This document shows positions 1 through 9,002 of a DNA stretch of 64,000 nt, piece by piece. The translations under genes were made by a program, and so were the position numbers. Below the pieces are notes generated by a model that was not told the origin of the DNA, searched no databases, and worked only from the letters and a program-made list of their open reading frames with translations. Each line of letters opens with the position of its first letter. The stretch's first letter is position 1. The DNA comes from Natrinema mahii (lineage in GTDB: Archaea; Halobacteriota; Halobacteria; Halobacteriales; Natrialbaceae), in the NCBI GenBank assembly GCA_000690595.2, contig JHUT02000005.1:123254-187253 (forward strand). The letters run 5' to 3'.

Positions 1-813
1 CGTTCCGCTGCCGTCGGACTGGAGTCGCTTCGTCGTCTGGACGAGCGGGTGCCGGGCGTAGTCGACGACCTCGATGTCGTCGATTCGCTCTAAGTCTTCT
101 TTCTCGGCCGTCCGGGCCATCCCCAGATCGATCTCGTGATCGATGACGATGACGTAGGCGTCCATCTCGTCGATGTCCAGTCGGTCGGCCGCCAGCACGC
201 GGTGGTGGCCATCGGCCAGCAGGAGCGTGCCGCCGTTGTCGATGACCACCAGCGGCTCGGCCAGTCCCCGCTCGAGTTCGTACCGGCGGCCCTCGAGTTC
301 GTCGGCGTAGACCCGGCCCTGGGTGGGCGTGAGATCGGCGAGGGCGACGGTCCGGCGTTCCTCCGTGAGTTCGATCTCGTGGATCTGCTCTAGGGTCCGT
401 TTGAGTTTCCCGACCTTCTCGGGGGTGGCCCGCTCGATCTGGCTGCGGATGACGTCGGCGTTGGAGATGATCCCCACGAGGTTGCCCGCATCGTCGACGA
501 CGGGGAGTTTCTGGATGCCCGACCGGAGGATGACCCGGGCGGCGTCGGTCACCTTCATGTCGGGGTGGGCGACCAGCAGATCGGTCGCCATCACGGTAAA
601 GATCGGATCGTCGTCATCGGCCAGCAACAGGTCGCGGGCGCTAACGAAGCCCTCGACGCGGCGGCGCTCACAGACCGGAAAACCGCTGTGTTCGTCGCTC
701 TCGGCGATCCGGGTCGAGACCTCGCCGACGGTTTCGTCCGGCGACACCGTCGCGACATCGCGTGTCATGTAGTCTTTGACCTTGGGCTTCGTTCGGTCCG
801 ACACGACCTCCAT
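1..813 (-). CDS. CBS-pair / ParB-like nuclease domain protein (C-terminus outside window)
   Basis: The reading frame starts at ATG 813 and is open to base 1, so 271 residues are visible and the C-terminus is cut. Residues about 13-65 and 75-130 form two CBS motifs, beginning 'VKDYMTRDVATVSPDE' and containing 'GIQKLPVVDDAGNLVGIIS'. CBS pairs usually bind adenine nucleotides and regulate an attached domain. From about residue 160 there is a ParB/sulfiredoxin-like segment with the family hallmark 'LLADGHHR'. The combination suggests a nucleotide-sensing, DNA- or phosphate-transfer-related regulator. It is a stand-alone gene, transcribed away from the DHH gene's upstream side. The function is not known to me; the domain calls are firm and the role is inferred. 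Confidence 0.82.
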   Translation of the reverse strand, partial: MEVVSDRTKPKVKDYMTRDVATVSPDETVGEVSTRIAESDEHSGFPVCERRRVEGFVSARDLLLADDDDPIFTVMATDLLVAHPDMKVTDAARVILRSGIQKLPVVDDAGNLVGIISNADVIRSQIERATPEKVGKLKRTLEQIHEIELTEERRTVALADLTPTQGRVYADELEGRRYELERGLAEPLVVIDNGGTLLLADGHHRVLAADRLDIDEMDAYVIVIDHEIDLGMARTAEKEDLERIDDIEVVDYARHPLVQTTKRLQSDGSGT

Positions 814-887
814 ACGCGAACGAACGGCGGCCGAGCGCAAAAGTACTGTCACTGCCGCCCCATCGCGGCCGCCCACCCGTCACGCGC

Positions 888-2384
888 TCACGCGGATTCC
901 CCGCCGTCCGGCTCGCCGCGTTGCGTGAACAGCCACTCGCTGGTCTGGGTGTAGGCCCCGACCGGAACCCCCGGTCGCGTCTCGATCGCCTCGAAGAAGC
1001 GGTTCGTGATTACCTCCTCGACGACGCTGACGATCGACTCGATCTCGGCCTCGTCGTCGGCGCTGCCCAGAATACCGATCTCGAGTTGTGCGCCGGCCAT
1101 GTCGGCGTGACCGCCGGCGCTGCCGATCCGGTCGAACGCGTCCCGAAGCGTCTCGCCGAGATCGACGTCGGCGGCCCGCGAGCGGGCCGACACGTAGACC
1201 ATCTGCTCGTTGAAGCCGAAGACGAGCGTCGTCTCGACGCCCTCCATCGCGAGCAGCTGGTCGGCCGCCTGCGGCAGCGCGTCCCGATCGCCGATCCGGC
1301 CGACGCTTGCCACCGCGACCGAGTCGCGCTGGACCCGATTTTTGATCGCCCGCGCGATCGTCTCGAGGGTGTCGCCCTCGAGCGAGGGCTGCTCGATTTG
1401 GCGTAGGACCGACGCGTCCGCGTGGGGCGACAGCACGGATGCGGCCCGGAAGTCGGCGGGGGAGACCTCTCGGGTGAAGTCGTTCGTGTCGACCCGAATG
1501 CCGTACAACAGCGCCGTCGCCGTCGATGGATCGAACCCCAGATCGAACCGCTCTATGTACTCGGTCAGGACGGTACTGGTCGCGCCCGCACTCTGTCGGA
1601 GGTCGACGAAATCGCCGGGTACCGGGCCGCGCGGCGGGTGATGGTCGATGACGACGTCGACGTGCAGTTCCGTCGGGAGCTGGTCGTTGACCCCCGGCCG
1701 GGAGTGGTCGACCAGCGCGAACGCGGAATACTCCTCGAGCGAGTCGGTCGGGCCCACGTTTCGCAGGTCGAGGTCGAGTAAGTTGACCATCGCCCGGTTC
1801 TCCTGGTGGGAGATATCGCCGAAGTAGCAGGCGTCGGCCGAAACGCCGACGGACTCGGCGATGTCGACCAGCGCGACCGCGCTGGCGATCGCGTCGGGGT
1901 CGGGATTGTCGTGGGCCATGACCGCGAGTCGGCCGTCGATCGCCGCGAGTCGGTCCCGGAGTGCGATCGCCGATTCGGCCGACGGGCTCGCCGCCTCCGC
2001 GAGGACCCACTCCGACAGCGCGCTCGCGGGGCCGACGACCCTGTCCGCGAGGTCGTCGAAGCGCTCGCGGTCGGCGGCCGTCGCGTTGCCGCCCAGATAG
2101 GCCACGATCGCGGCCCCGGGAAACCGATCGCGAGCGGCCTCGAGCGCGGCCCGGTTGACGTCGGTGCGGTCGCTGCCGACGAAGATCACGTCCGGCCGGT
2201 CGACGGCGGCGACGGTCGCGGGATCGCTCGGATCGCCGTCTCGAGCCGGGATGCTCTCGTCTCGCAGCGTTTCGACGACGCCCTCGTCGTCGGTGATGAC
2301 GAGCAGCCGGCCGTCGCGCTCGGCGAGGCGGTCGATGATCCCCCGACAGACGGAGCCACAGCCGAGCACGAGCCGGAAACTCAT
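888..2384 (-). CDS. RCK N-terminal-DHH/DHHA1 phosphoesterase fusion
   Basis: This 498-residue protein has an N-terminal Rossmann half resembling TrkA/RCK ('LVLGCGSVCRGIIDRLAER', residues 4-22), then a DHH phosphoesterase domain from about residue 145. Metal-binding motifs are visible: 'HDNPDPDAIASA', 'ALVDHSRPG' and the family signature 'VVIDHHPPRG'. A glycine-rich DHHA1-like region near the C-terminus contains 'GSAGGHADMAGAQ'. DHH/DHHA1 proteins hydrolyse short oligonucleotides, pAp or cyclic dinucleotides; this haloarchaeal architecture adds a nucleotide-sensing domain. The exact substrate cannot be read from the sequence. It lies downstream of nuoN on the same strand with a gap of 46 bp, so read-through from the nuo operon is possible. 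Confidence 0.85.
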   Translation of the reverse strand: MSFRLVLGCGSVCRGIIDRLAERDGRLLVITDDEGVVETLRDESIPARDGDPSDPATVAAVDRPDVIFVGSDRTDVNRAALEAARDRFPGAAIVAYLGGNATAADRERFDDLADRVVGPASALSEWVLAEAASPSAESAIALRDRLAAIDGRLAVMAHDNPDPDAIASAVALVDIAESVGVSADACYFGDISHQENRAMVNLLDLDLRNVGPTDSLEEYSAFALVDHSRPGVNDQLPTELHVDVVIDHHPPRGPVPGDFVDLRQSAGATSTVLTEYIERFDLGFDPSTATALLYGIRVDTNDFTREVSPADFRAASVLSPHADASVLRQIEQPSLEGDTLETIARAIKNRVQRDSVAVASVGRIGDRDALPQAADQLLAMEGVETTLVFGFNEQMVYVSARSRAADVDLGETLRDAFDRIGSAGGHADMAGAQLEIGILGSADDEAEIESIVSVVEEVITNRFFEAIETRPGVPVGAYTQTSEWLFTQRGEPDGGESA

Positions 2385-2430
2385 TTGTCGCGGCTTGCGA
2401 CCCCGGCGGGTAAAAGCTACCGGGTGCGGC

Positions 2431-3957
2431 TCAGCCGACGACCGCGGCGGCCGCCTCGGTCGCGACGTCGGCGATCGGGCCGAAGGCCGCGAGGATGACC
2501 GCGGTCACGACGGCGGCGGCGATGATCGCCGCGTAGAGGCCGGTCGGCGTCGCGAGCGCGTCGCGCTCGCGGAGCGGCTCCTCGATCCACAGCGCCTTGA
2601 CGAGCCGGGAGTAGTAGTACAGCGAGAGCGTGCTGTTGATCACGAGCGCCGCGGCGGCGGCGAGCAGCGCCGTGTTCTCCGCCGCCGCCTCGATCGTGTG
2701 GCTAAACAGGAGGTACTTGCTCCCGAACCCGCCGAAGGGCGGGATGCCCGCGAGGCTGAACATGAAGACGGCCATCGCGGCGCAGGCGACCGGTGCCTGG
2801 GTCGCGAGCCCGTTGTAGTCCTCGAAGGTGCGGCCGACGCCCCAGTATTCGGCCAGCCCCACGAACAGGAACGCGCCCGTGTTCATGAAGCCATAGACCA
2901 GCAGGTGGATCATGGCCGCGCCCATGACGAGGTCGCCCGACGGCGTCGAGAGCGCCGCCAGCCCGATCAGCACGTAGCCCGCGTGGCCGATCGAGGAGTA
3001 CGCCAGCATCCGCTTGACGTTCTCCTGGGTCGCCGCCGCGAAGTTGCCCAGCGTCATCGTGACGATCGCCAGGATGACGAAGGCCCACGTCCAGTCGACG
3101 CCGATGACCGCCGTCGTCGCCTCGAGCGGGAACGCGGTCGTGAACACCCGGAACGCCAGCACGAAGCCGGCGGCCTTCGAGGCCGAGGAGAGGAACGCGG
3201 AGATCGGTGCGGGCGCGCCCTCGTAGGCTTCCGGTGCCCAGAAGTGGAACGGAACGCTGGCGGTCTTGAACGCGATGCCGCCGATCAGCATCAGGATGCC
3301 CAGTCCGAGCAGGCCGCCCATCTCGCCGGCCGCATCGAGGTTCGCCGCGATCGCCTCGAGCTGTAAGGAGCCGGTCGCGCCGTAGACCAGGCTGACGCCG
3401 TAGACGAAGATCGCCGACGACAGCGCGCCGATCAGGAAGTACTTCAGGCCGGCCTCGACGCTGCCGCGGTTGTCCTTCAGGATCGCGACCAGGGCGTACG
3501 ACGGCAGGCTCGTCAGCTCGAGTGCGATAAAGACCGTCACGAGGCTGTTCGAGACGGCCATCATCGACATCCCGGTCGCCGCGAGGGCCAGCAGCGAGTA
3601 GTACTCGGCCTGGTAGGCGTGATCCCGCAGGTAGTCGTGGCTCGCGACTGCGACCAAGGCGGTGACGACCGCCACGACGATCATGAAGAACAGCGCCAGC
3701 TGGTCGACGACGAACTGGCCGCCCATGATGTCGATGACGCCGTAGTTCTCGATTCCCGTCGCGCCGACGCCCGCGGCGGCATACCAGACCGCGACGGCCA
3801 GCGAGGCCAGCGCGCCGACGACGGTCGTCCCGGCAAAGAGGGTCCGGTTCGTCGTGTGGGGGTTGATGCTATCGAACGCGAACAGGACGAGCGCCGTCGC
3901 TGCGAGTAGCAGTGCCGGTGCGAGCGCCAGCCACTGGGGCAGGTCGACGACCGCCAT
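2431..3957 (-). CDS. nuoN: NADH-quinone oxidoreductase-type subunit N (antiporter-like)
   Basis: This is a 508-residue polytopic membrane protein with about 14 hydrophobic segments and the proton-translocating antiporter-like fold of complex I. Family signatures include 'EYYSLLALAATGMSMMAVS', 'ALELTSLPSYALVA' (with the conserved Glu in TM5) and 'LAGIPPFGGFGSKYLLF'. It is the last gene of the nuo operon. Its ATG (3957-3955) overlaps the TGA of nuoM (ATGA), which implies translational coupling. In haloarchaea this complex lacks NuoE/F/G and probably oxidises a carrier other than NADH, so the 'NADH' name is inherited from the family. Confidence 0.95.
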   Translation of the reverse strand: MAVVDLPQWLALAPALLLAATALVLFAFDSINPHTTNRTLFAGTTVVGALASLAVAVWYAAAGVGATGIENYGVIDIMGGQFVVDQLALFFMIVVAVVTALVAVASHDYLRDHAYQAEYYSLLALAATGMSMMAVSNSLVTVFIALELTSLPSYALVAILKDNRGSVEAGLKYFLIGALSSAIFVYGVSLVYGATGSLQLEAIAANLDAAGEMGGLLGLGILMLIGGIAFKTASVPFHFWAPEAYEGAPAPISAFLSSASKAAGFVLAFRVFTTAFPLEATTAVIGVDWTWAFVILAIVTMTLGNFAAATQENVKRMLAYSSIGHAGYVLIGLAALSTPSGDLVMGAAMIHLLVYGFMNTGAFLFVGLAEYWGVGRTFEDYNGLATQAPVACAAMAVFMFSLAGIPPFGGFGSKYLLFSHTIEAAAENTALLAAAAALVINSTLSLYYYSRLVKALWIEEPLRERDALATPTGLYAAIIAAAVVTAVILAAFGPIADVATEAAAAVVG

Positions 3958-5480
3958 CAGAGATCACCTCCCTGGACGATCGGATCGATTGCGTCGGTTA
4001 TCATGTCGAAGATCAGGTCGGGGGCCACGCCCAGCAGGATGACGAGTCCGAGCAGGACGATCAGCGACGCGACGTCGTGGGCCGGGGCGCGGCCGACCTC
4101 GTAGTCAGTTTCGAGTCGATACGGGCCGAAGACGGTCCGCTGGAGCGCGAACAGGAGATAGCCAGCGACGATGACGATGCCGAACATCGCCAGCGACGTA
4201 AAGGCGGCCGAGTACGAGAGCAACTCGGAGCCGAAGGAGCCAAAGAAGATGAAGTACTCGGCGGCGAAGCCGCTCATCAGCGGCAGTCCCATGTAGCCGA
4301 ACGCGCCGGCGATCAGCACGCCGACGGCGATCGGCATCCGGTCTGCCAGCCCGGACATGTCGGTGACCATCCGCGTGTGGGTCGCGTTGTAGATGACGCC
4401 GACGGCCATGAACATCAGCCCGGAGATCAGGCCGTGGGAGATCATCTGGAAGGTCGCGCCGCCGACCCCGAACTGGGTGTACGCCACGAGTCCGAGGATG
4501 ACGTAGCCCATCGACGAGACCGACGAGTAGGCGACGATCCGTTTTAAGTCGGTCTGGGCCAGCGCCAGCATCGCGCCGTAGATAACGCTGATGACGGCGA
4601 TCGCCGCGATCGGCACCGCGTAGGTCTCGACCTGATCGGGGAACATCGTGAAGTTGAACCGCAGCAGTGCGTAGGTCCCCATCTTCAGCAGGACGCCGGC
4701 CAGCAGGATCGAGGCCGGCGTCGGAGCCTCCACGTGGGCGTCGGGCAGCCACGTGTGGAACGGGACGATCGGCACCTTCACCGCGAAGCCGAGGAACAGC
4801 CCGATGAACACGACCGACGCGAGCGTCGTCCCGCTGAGGCCGAACAGGCCGTCGGGCCCGCCCTCGAGCATCGCGGTCGCGATCTCCGGCAGCGCGAAGG
4901 AGGTCACGTCGCCCAGCCCGAAGACCAGGGCGACGAACGAGCCGAACATCACCAGCGACGCTACGTTCGTGTAGACGAAGAACTTGATCGCGGCGTACTT
5001 GCGGCGCGGGCCGCCCCAGATCCCGATCAGCAGGTACATCGGGATCAGGACCGCCTCCCAGAAGACGAACCAGAGGAAGAAATCAAGCGCCGAGAAGACG
5101 CCGATCAGCATCGCCTCGATGAAGAGGACCAGCCCGTAGAACTGCGATTCGCGCTCGTCGATCGGGGTCCACGAACTGACGATCGCGAGCGTACAGAGGA
5201 TCGTCGTCAGGACCACCAGCGGGAGGCTGATCCCGTCGAGGCCGACGAACCACGAGATCGAGTAGTCGCCGATCTCGAGCCAGGCAGCCTGTGATTCGAA
5301 CGCGAGCTCGCCGCCCCGGAGGGCGTTCCCGCTGCCGTCGAAGGCTCCGAACAGCCACAGCGACAGGGCCGCCGGCACGAGGCTGATGGCGAAGGCGAGC
5401 TTGCCGGCGATGCGATTCGGCGCGACGAACGTGACGAGCGCGCCGATCAGTGCGACCGCGATCAGTGCTTCGATCATCAT
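3957..5480 (-). CDS. nuoM: NADH-quinone oxidoreductase-type subunit M (antiporter-like)
   Basis: This 507-residue membrane protein of the complex I proton-pumping arm shows NuoM landmarks: 'FLWFVFWEAVLIPMYLLIG' with the conserved TM5 Glu, 'KVPIVPFHTWLPDAHVEAPT' and 'VAYSSVSSMGYVILGL'. A GTG lies three codons upstream at 5489. I chose ATG 5480 because it overlaps the nuoL TGA (ATGA), the same coupling seen through most of the operon. It sits between nuoL and nuoN in the canonical order. Confidence 0.95.
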   Translation of the reverse strand: MMIEALIAVALIGALVTFVAPNRIAGKLAFAISLVPAALSLWLFGAFDGSGNALRGGELAFESQAAWLEIGDYSISWFVGLDGISLPLVVLTTILCTLAIVSSWTPIDERESQFYGLVLFIEAMLIGVFSALDFFLWFVFWEAVLIPMYLLIGIWGGPRRKYAAIKFFVYTNVASLVMFGSFVALVFGLGDVTSFALPEIATAMLEGGPDGLFGLSGTTLASVVFIGLFLGFAVKVPIVPFHTWLPDAHVEAPTPASILLAGVLLKMGTYALLRFNFTMFPDQVETYAVPIAAIAVISVIYGAMLALAQTDLKRIVAYSSVSSMGYVILGLVAYTQFGVGGATFQMISHGLISGLMFMAVGVIYNATHTRMVTDMSGLADRMPIAVGVLIAGAFGYMGLPLMSGFAAEYFIFFGSFGSELLSYSAAFTSLAMFGIVIVAGYLLFALQRTVFGPYRLETDYEVGRAPAHDVASLIVLLGLVILLGVAPDLIFDMITDAIDPIVQGGDL

Positions 5481-7531
5481 GCGAACCACCCTCCGAGATA
5501 GCCAAAGACGAGCAGTAAGGCGATGAACCCGCCCACCAACAGCGCCGCGTAGTTAGTCACGATCCCCGTCTGGATCCGCTTTACCCAATCGCTGCCGAAC
5601 AGGCTGATCGTCGAGGTGCCGTTGACCACCCCGTCGATGACGGTCTGGTCGAACCGGTCGGCCGCCCGCGCCAGCGGCAGCGTCAGGCCCTCCGCGAGCC
5701 AGACCTGATACTCGTCCTGGTAGTAGTTGCGCTTCAGGACGCCGTAGGCGCCGCCGAGTTTCGTCGTGTGCCGGTCCGGGTCGGGCACGTTGTACAGCGT
5801 GTGCGCCGTGACCGCGCCGGCGAGCGCGAGCCCGAGCGAGAGCCCCGCGCTCAGGAGCATCGTCGTCGTCTCGGAACCGATGTAACTCTCCTCGAAGGCC
5901 ATCTCGGCGACCGTCTCGTGGTAGTGGTGGTAGGTCAGTCCCTCGACGTAGCCGTACTCGCCGTCGAGCCAGAACTCGAGGAACGTGATGTCGACCCCCG
6001 CGAGCTTCGCGATCGGGGCCATGTTCACGAGGCCGGCGACGGCGGCGAGGGTCCCGAGCGCGAGCAGCGGGACCTTGACCGCCCACCCGACCGGGTGGGG
6101 GTCCTCGGCGGTGTCGGACCGGGGTTCACCGTGGAAGGTCAGGAAGACCATCCGGAACGTGTAGAAGCCGGTGAAGAACACGGCCACCAGCCCCATCGCG
6201 TAGGCCGCGAGGATGACCGGCTCGGAGAGGCCGACCGCCAGCGCGTCGAACAGCACCTCGTCTTTCGACCAGAAGCCGGAGAAGGGGACGATCCCCGCCA
6301 AGGCGAGCGCGCCGGCGAGGAAGGTGTAGTAGACGACGGGCGCTTTGTCCTTCAGACCGCCCATCTCCCACATGTCCTGTTCGTGGTGCATGAGGATGAT
6401 GACGGCACCGGCACCGAGGAACAGTAAGGCCTTGAAGAAGGCGTGGTTCATCAGGTGGAAGACGCCGGCGACGTAGCCGCCAACGCCCAACCCGAGCATC
6501 ATGTAGCCGTACTGGCTGATGGTCGAGTAGGCAAGCACCTGCTTGACGTCGTCTTTAACGACGGCCATCGTCGCCGCGAACAGGGCGGTGAAGCCGCCGA
6601 CGAAGGCGATGATCGCGAGCGCGGTCGGGGAGAGGGCGTAGTAGCCGAACATCCGGGCGACCAGATAGACCCCGGCCGCGACCATCGTCGCCGCGTGGAT
6701 GAGCGCGGAGACGGTGGTCGGACCCTCCATGGCGTCGGGGAGCCAGGTGTGGAAGGGGAACTGTGCGGACTTGCCGAGCACGCCGCCCAGCACGAGCAGT
6801 CCGGTGATCGTCACCCAGGTCTGGGCGTCGAAGCCGAACAACGTTGCGCCGTCCTCGATCGCCGTCTCGGCGGCCGTGACGAACGAGCCCTCGCCGGCGA
6901 AGCCGACCGTGCCGAACGTCGCCGCGATGGCGACGACCCCGATCAGGAAGAAGTAGTCACCGAAGCGGGTGACCAGGAACGCCTTCTTCGCGGCCGAGGG
7001 GGCCGATTCCGTGCGGAACCAGAACCCGATCAGCAGGTACGAACAGAGGCCGACGAGTTCGAAGAACATGAACGCCATCAGCAGGTTGTCCGCGAAGACG
7101 AAGGCGAGCATGCTGAACGTAAAGAGTCCGAGTTCGGCGTAGTATCGCGGCAGCCCGGTCTCGCCTTCGGCGTTCATGTAACCGAGGCTGAACACGTGGA
7201 CGAGCAGGGCGACCAGCGAGACGATCACCAGCATGAGCGCCGAGAGCGGATCGATCAGGATCCCGAACGTAAAGGCGACCGTCTCCGCGCCGGTTTCGCT
7301 CGCCGCTGCGCCGGCCGTCCACTCGTACAGCTGTGCGTGATGTTCGCCGCCGCCCGCGACGGCCGCGGCCATCACCAGCGAGACGACGAGCGACCCACCA
7401 GTCGCGATGATGCCCGGCAGCGCGCCTTTCTTCGGCAAGTGCCGCCCGAACAGGAGCGTGATCACGAACGCCACGAGCGGGAACACTGCGATCGCCGGTG
7501 CGAATCCGAACGGATCTGATGCCATTGCCAT
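5477..7531 (-). CDS. nuoL: NADH-quinone oxidoreductase-type subunit L (antiporter-like)
   Basis: This is a 684-residue protein, the largest membrane subunit of the complex I pump. Diagnostic stretches include 'FMFFELVGLCSYLLIGFW', 'KSAQFPFHTWLPDAMEGPTT' and 'LAYSTISQYGYMMLGLG'. A long C-terminal part follows the antiporter core, as expected for the NuoL lateral helix. A second ATG lies two codons in, so the start is ambiguous by two residues. It follows nuoK almost without a gap (nuoK stop at 7533). Confidence 0.95.
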   Translation of the reverse strand: MAMASDPFGFAPAIAVFPLVAFVITLLFGRHLPKKGALPGIIATGGSLVVSLVMAAAVAGGGEHHAQLYEWTAGAAASETGAETVAFTFGILIDPLSALMLVIVSLVALLVHVFSLGYMNAEGETGLPRYYAELGLFTFSMLAFVFADNLLMAFMFFELVGLCSYLLIGFWFRTESAPSAAKKAFLVTRFGDYFFLIGVVAIAATFGTVGFAGEGSFVTAAETAIEDGATLFGFDAQTWVTITGLLVLGGVLGKSAQFPFHTWLPDAMEGPTTVSALIHAATMVAAGVYLVARMFGYYALSPTALAIIAFVGGFTALFAATMAVVKDDVKQVLAYSTISQYGYMMLGLGVGGYVAGVFHLMNHAFFKALLFLGAGAVIILMHHEQDMWEMGGLKDKAPVVYYTFLAGALALAGIVPFSGFWSKDEVLFDALAVGLSEPVILAAYAMGLVAVFFTGFYTFRMVFLTFHGEPRSDTAEDPHPVGWAVKVPLLALGTLAAVAGLVNMAPIAKLAGVDITFLEFWLDGEYGYVEGLTYHHYHETVAEMAFEESYIGSETTTMLLSAGLSLGLALAGAVTAHTLYNVPDPDRHTTKLGGAYGVLKRNYYQDEYQVWLAEGLTLPLARAADRFDQTVIDGVVNGTSTISLFGSDWVKRIQTGIVTNYAALLVGGFIALLLVFGYLGGWFA

Positions 7532-7532
7532 C

Positions 7533-7838
7533 TTACCACCTCATCGTCGTCGGTACCGTGACGTCGACGTCACGGAAGTTGCGGTACAACACCAGGATGA
7601 TCCCGAGTCCGACGGCCACCTCGGCGGCCGCAAGCGCCATCGTAAACAGCGCGAACAGCTGGCCAGTGAGATTGCCGTGATAGAACGCGAACGCGATCAG
7701 ATTGATGTTGGCCGCGTTCAGCATCAGTTCGACGGACATCAGGAACAACAGTGCGTTGCGACGCGTCAGGACCCCGAAGAGGCCGATACAGAACACCGCC
7801 ATCGACAACAGCACGTAGTACTGCACGTCGACGGTCAT
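7533..7838 (-). CDS. nuoK: NADH-quinone oxidoreductase-type subunit K
   Basis: This 101-residue protein with three membrane segments has the normal length for NuoK. It has the family core 'NALLFLMSVELMLNAANINLIAF', whose buried Glu residues belong to the proton path in characterised complexes, and 'AAAEVAVGLGIILVLYRN' with the second conserved Glu. Its ATG at 7838 overlaps the stop of the preceding J-type gene (ATGA). Confidence 0.95.
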   Translation of the reverse strand: MTVDVQYYVLLSMAVFCIGLFGVLTRRNALLFLMSVELMLNAANINLIAFAFYHGNLTGQLFALFTMALAAAEVAVGLGIILVLYRNFRDVDVTVPTTMRW

Positions 7839-8230
7839 CGACCGTCACCTCCGGTCTCCGTGCCCCCGTCGGCGACGGCCGGCTCCGGCCCCTCGCTCGA
7901 GGCCTCGTCCGCGCTCGAGAGCGCGGAAACGGGTTCGCCTCCGTCCTCGCGTTTCGCGAGGACGAGCGAGGCGTCGAGCGCGGCGTCTAACGCGACGGCG
8001 ACGAGCAAGACGGCGGCGAGGAACGGTTCGGTCCCGCCGACCGTTTGCAGTTCGTCGTAGCCAAAGAGTGCGTAGCCGAGTTCGGCCGTGACCGAGATCC
8101 CCTCGGGGAACCCGGTCATGCCGCCGAAGGAAGCGTTGAGGGTGATCAACGCCATCACGGCGAACAGTCCGACTGCGAGTAGCCCCGGGACAAGCGTCTT
8201 GCCGAGTCGAAGTTTCGGGCCGGTCGTCAT
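7835..8230 (-). CDS. nuoJ2: NuoJ C-terminal-type subunit (split NuoJ, second part)
   Basis: This 131-residue protein starts at ATG 8230, which overlaps the stop of nuoJ1 (ATGA). It has two hydrophobic segments near residues 12-32 and 60-85, followed by an acidic hydrophilic tail. In haloarchaea the NuoJ subunit is commonly encoded as two consecutive genes, and position and topology fit the second half. The sequence alone is poorly conserved, so the call rests mainly on gene order. The frame stays open further upstream, but that portion overlaps nuoJ1 and has non-coding composition. Confidence 0.85.
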   Translation of the reverse strand: MTTGPKLRLGKTLVPGLLAVGLFAVMALITLNASFGGMTGFPEGISVTAELGYALFGYDELQTVGGTEPFLAAVLLVAVALDAALDASLVLAKREDGGEPVSALSSADEASSEGPEPAVADGGTETGGDGR

Positions 8231-8499
8231 GCCTGTACCACCTCGTCCGTCTCGGCGTCGTCGCGCTGGGTCAGCATGACGGCGAACGTGATGAGAACGA
8301 GGACCCCGCCGACGTAGACGAGGATCTGCATCATGGCGACGAACTCGGCCGCCAGCATCACGTAGTGGACCGCCACGCTGAGCAGCGCCACGCCCAGCAG
8401 GAGCGCCGAATGCCACGGGTCCTGCATGAGCACGACACCCACCGCACTGGCCAGCGTCACCCCGGCAAACAGCGCGAACGCGATCAGCTCATAGTTCAT
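8227..8499 (-). CDS. nuoJ1: NuoJ N-terminal-type subunit (split NuoJ, first part)
   Basis: This 90-residue protein with three membrane helices matches the N-terminal half of NuoJ: 'VVLMQDPWHSALLLGVALLSVAVHYVMLAAEF' spans the conserved region, and the segment 'QILVYVGGVLVLITFAVML' is typical of NuoJ TM3. It begins 41 bp after nuoI and ends in a four-base overlap with nuoJ2. Splitting of nuoJ is a known haloarchaeal trait rather than damage here. Confidence 0.92.
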   Translation of the reverse strand: MNYELIAFALFAGVTLASAVGVVLMQDPWHSALLLGVALLSVAVHYVMLAAEFVAMMQILVYVGGVLVLITFAVMLTQRDDAETDEVVQA

Positions 8500-8540
8500 G
8501 GTTGTGTTGATAGTGCCCGTTTACGGGACGGGCGGACCCG

Positions 8541-9002
8541 TTACTGGTAGTCGACCTCCCCTTCACCTTCACCGACCCACGCGCCGCGGTCGGGTTCGCG
8601 GGAGGCGAGTGGGTCGATGTCCTTGTACCACGGTACCGCCTTCAACTGCTCTTTGTTGTAGACGAAGTCGTGTTTCGTGTCCGCGGTGAACTCGAAGTTC
8701 TCCGTCAGGAGGATTGCATCGACGGGACAGACCTCCTCGCACAATCGACAGTAAATACACTGCCCGATGTGGAGGTTGTACTGTTCGCCGTTTCGCTGGT
8801 CGTCCATCACGATCTGAATCGTGTCGTTCGGACAGACGTTCTCACACTGGCGACACCAGATACACCGCTCCTGGCTGAACTTGTGGACGCCCCTGAACCG
8901 GGGCGAGACGTCGGGTGCGGTCTCCGGATACTCCACCGTGAAGGTGGAGCCGTCCAGTGCGTGTTTCATCGTCGTTGCCATCGATTTGAGTATCCCGATC
9001 AT
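8541..9002 (-). CDS. nuoI: Complex I ferredoxin-like subunit I (two [4Fe-4S])
   Basis: This 153-residue protein has two classic cluster motifs, CIWCRQCENVCP (residues 47-58) and CIYCRLCEEVCP (82-93), which ligate clusters N6a and N6b and pass electrons toward NuoB. ATG 9002 was chosen because it overlaps the nuoH stop (ATGA). The frame is open upstream, but that stretch lies inside nuoH. The N-terminal 40 residues contain a short amphipathic part that would sit at the membrane interface. Confidence 0.95.
   Translation of the reverse strand: MIGILKSMATTMKHALDGSTFTVEYPETAPDVSPRFRGVHKFSQERCIWCRQCENVCPNDTIQIVMDDQRNGEQYNLHIGQCIYCRLCEEVCPVDAILLTENFEFTADTKHDFVYNKEQLKAVPWYKDIDPLASREPDRGAWVGEGEGEVDYQ

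Noticed and set aside
880-2010. Long antisense frames opposite the DHH gene and many others (e.g. inside nuo, trkA, dpp genes)
   Set aside because: High G+C with strong codon bias keeps other frames open. These translations are Arg/Pro-rich, basic and unlike halophile proteins.
7835-8499. Split nuoJ as a possible frameshift mutation
   Set aside because: Two separate genes with an ATGA overlap at this position are, to my knowledge, the normal haloarchaeal state.
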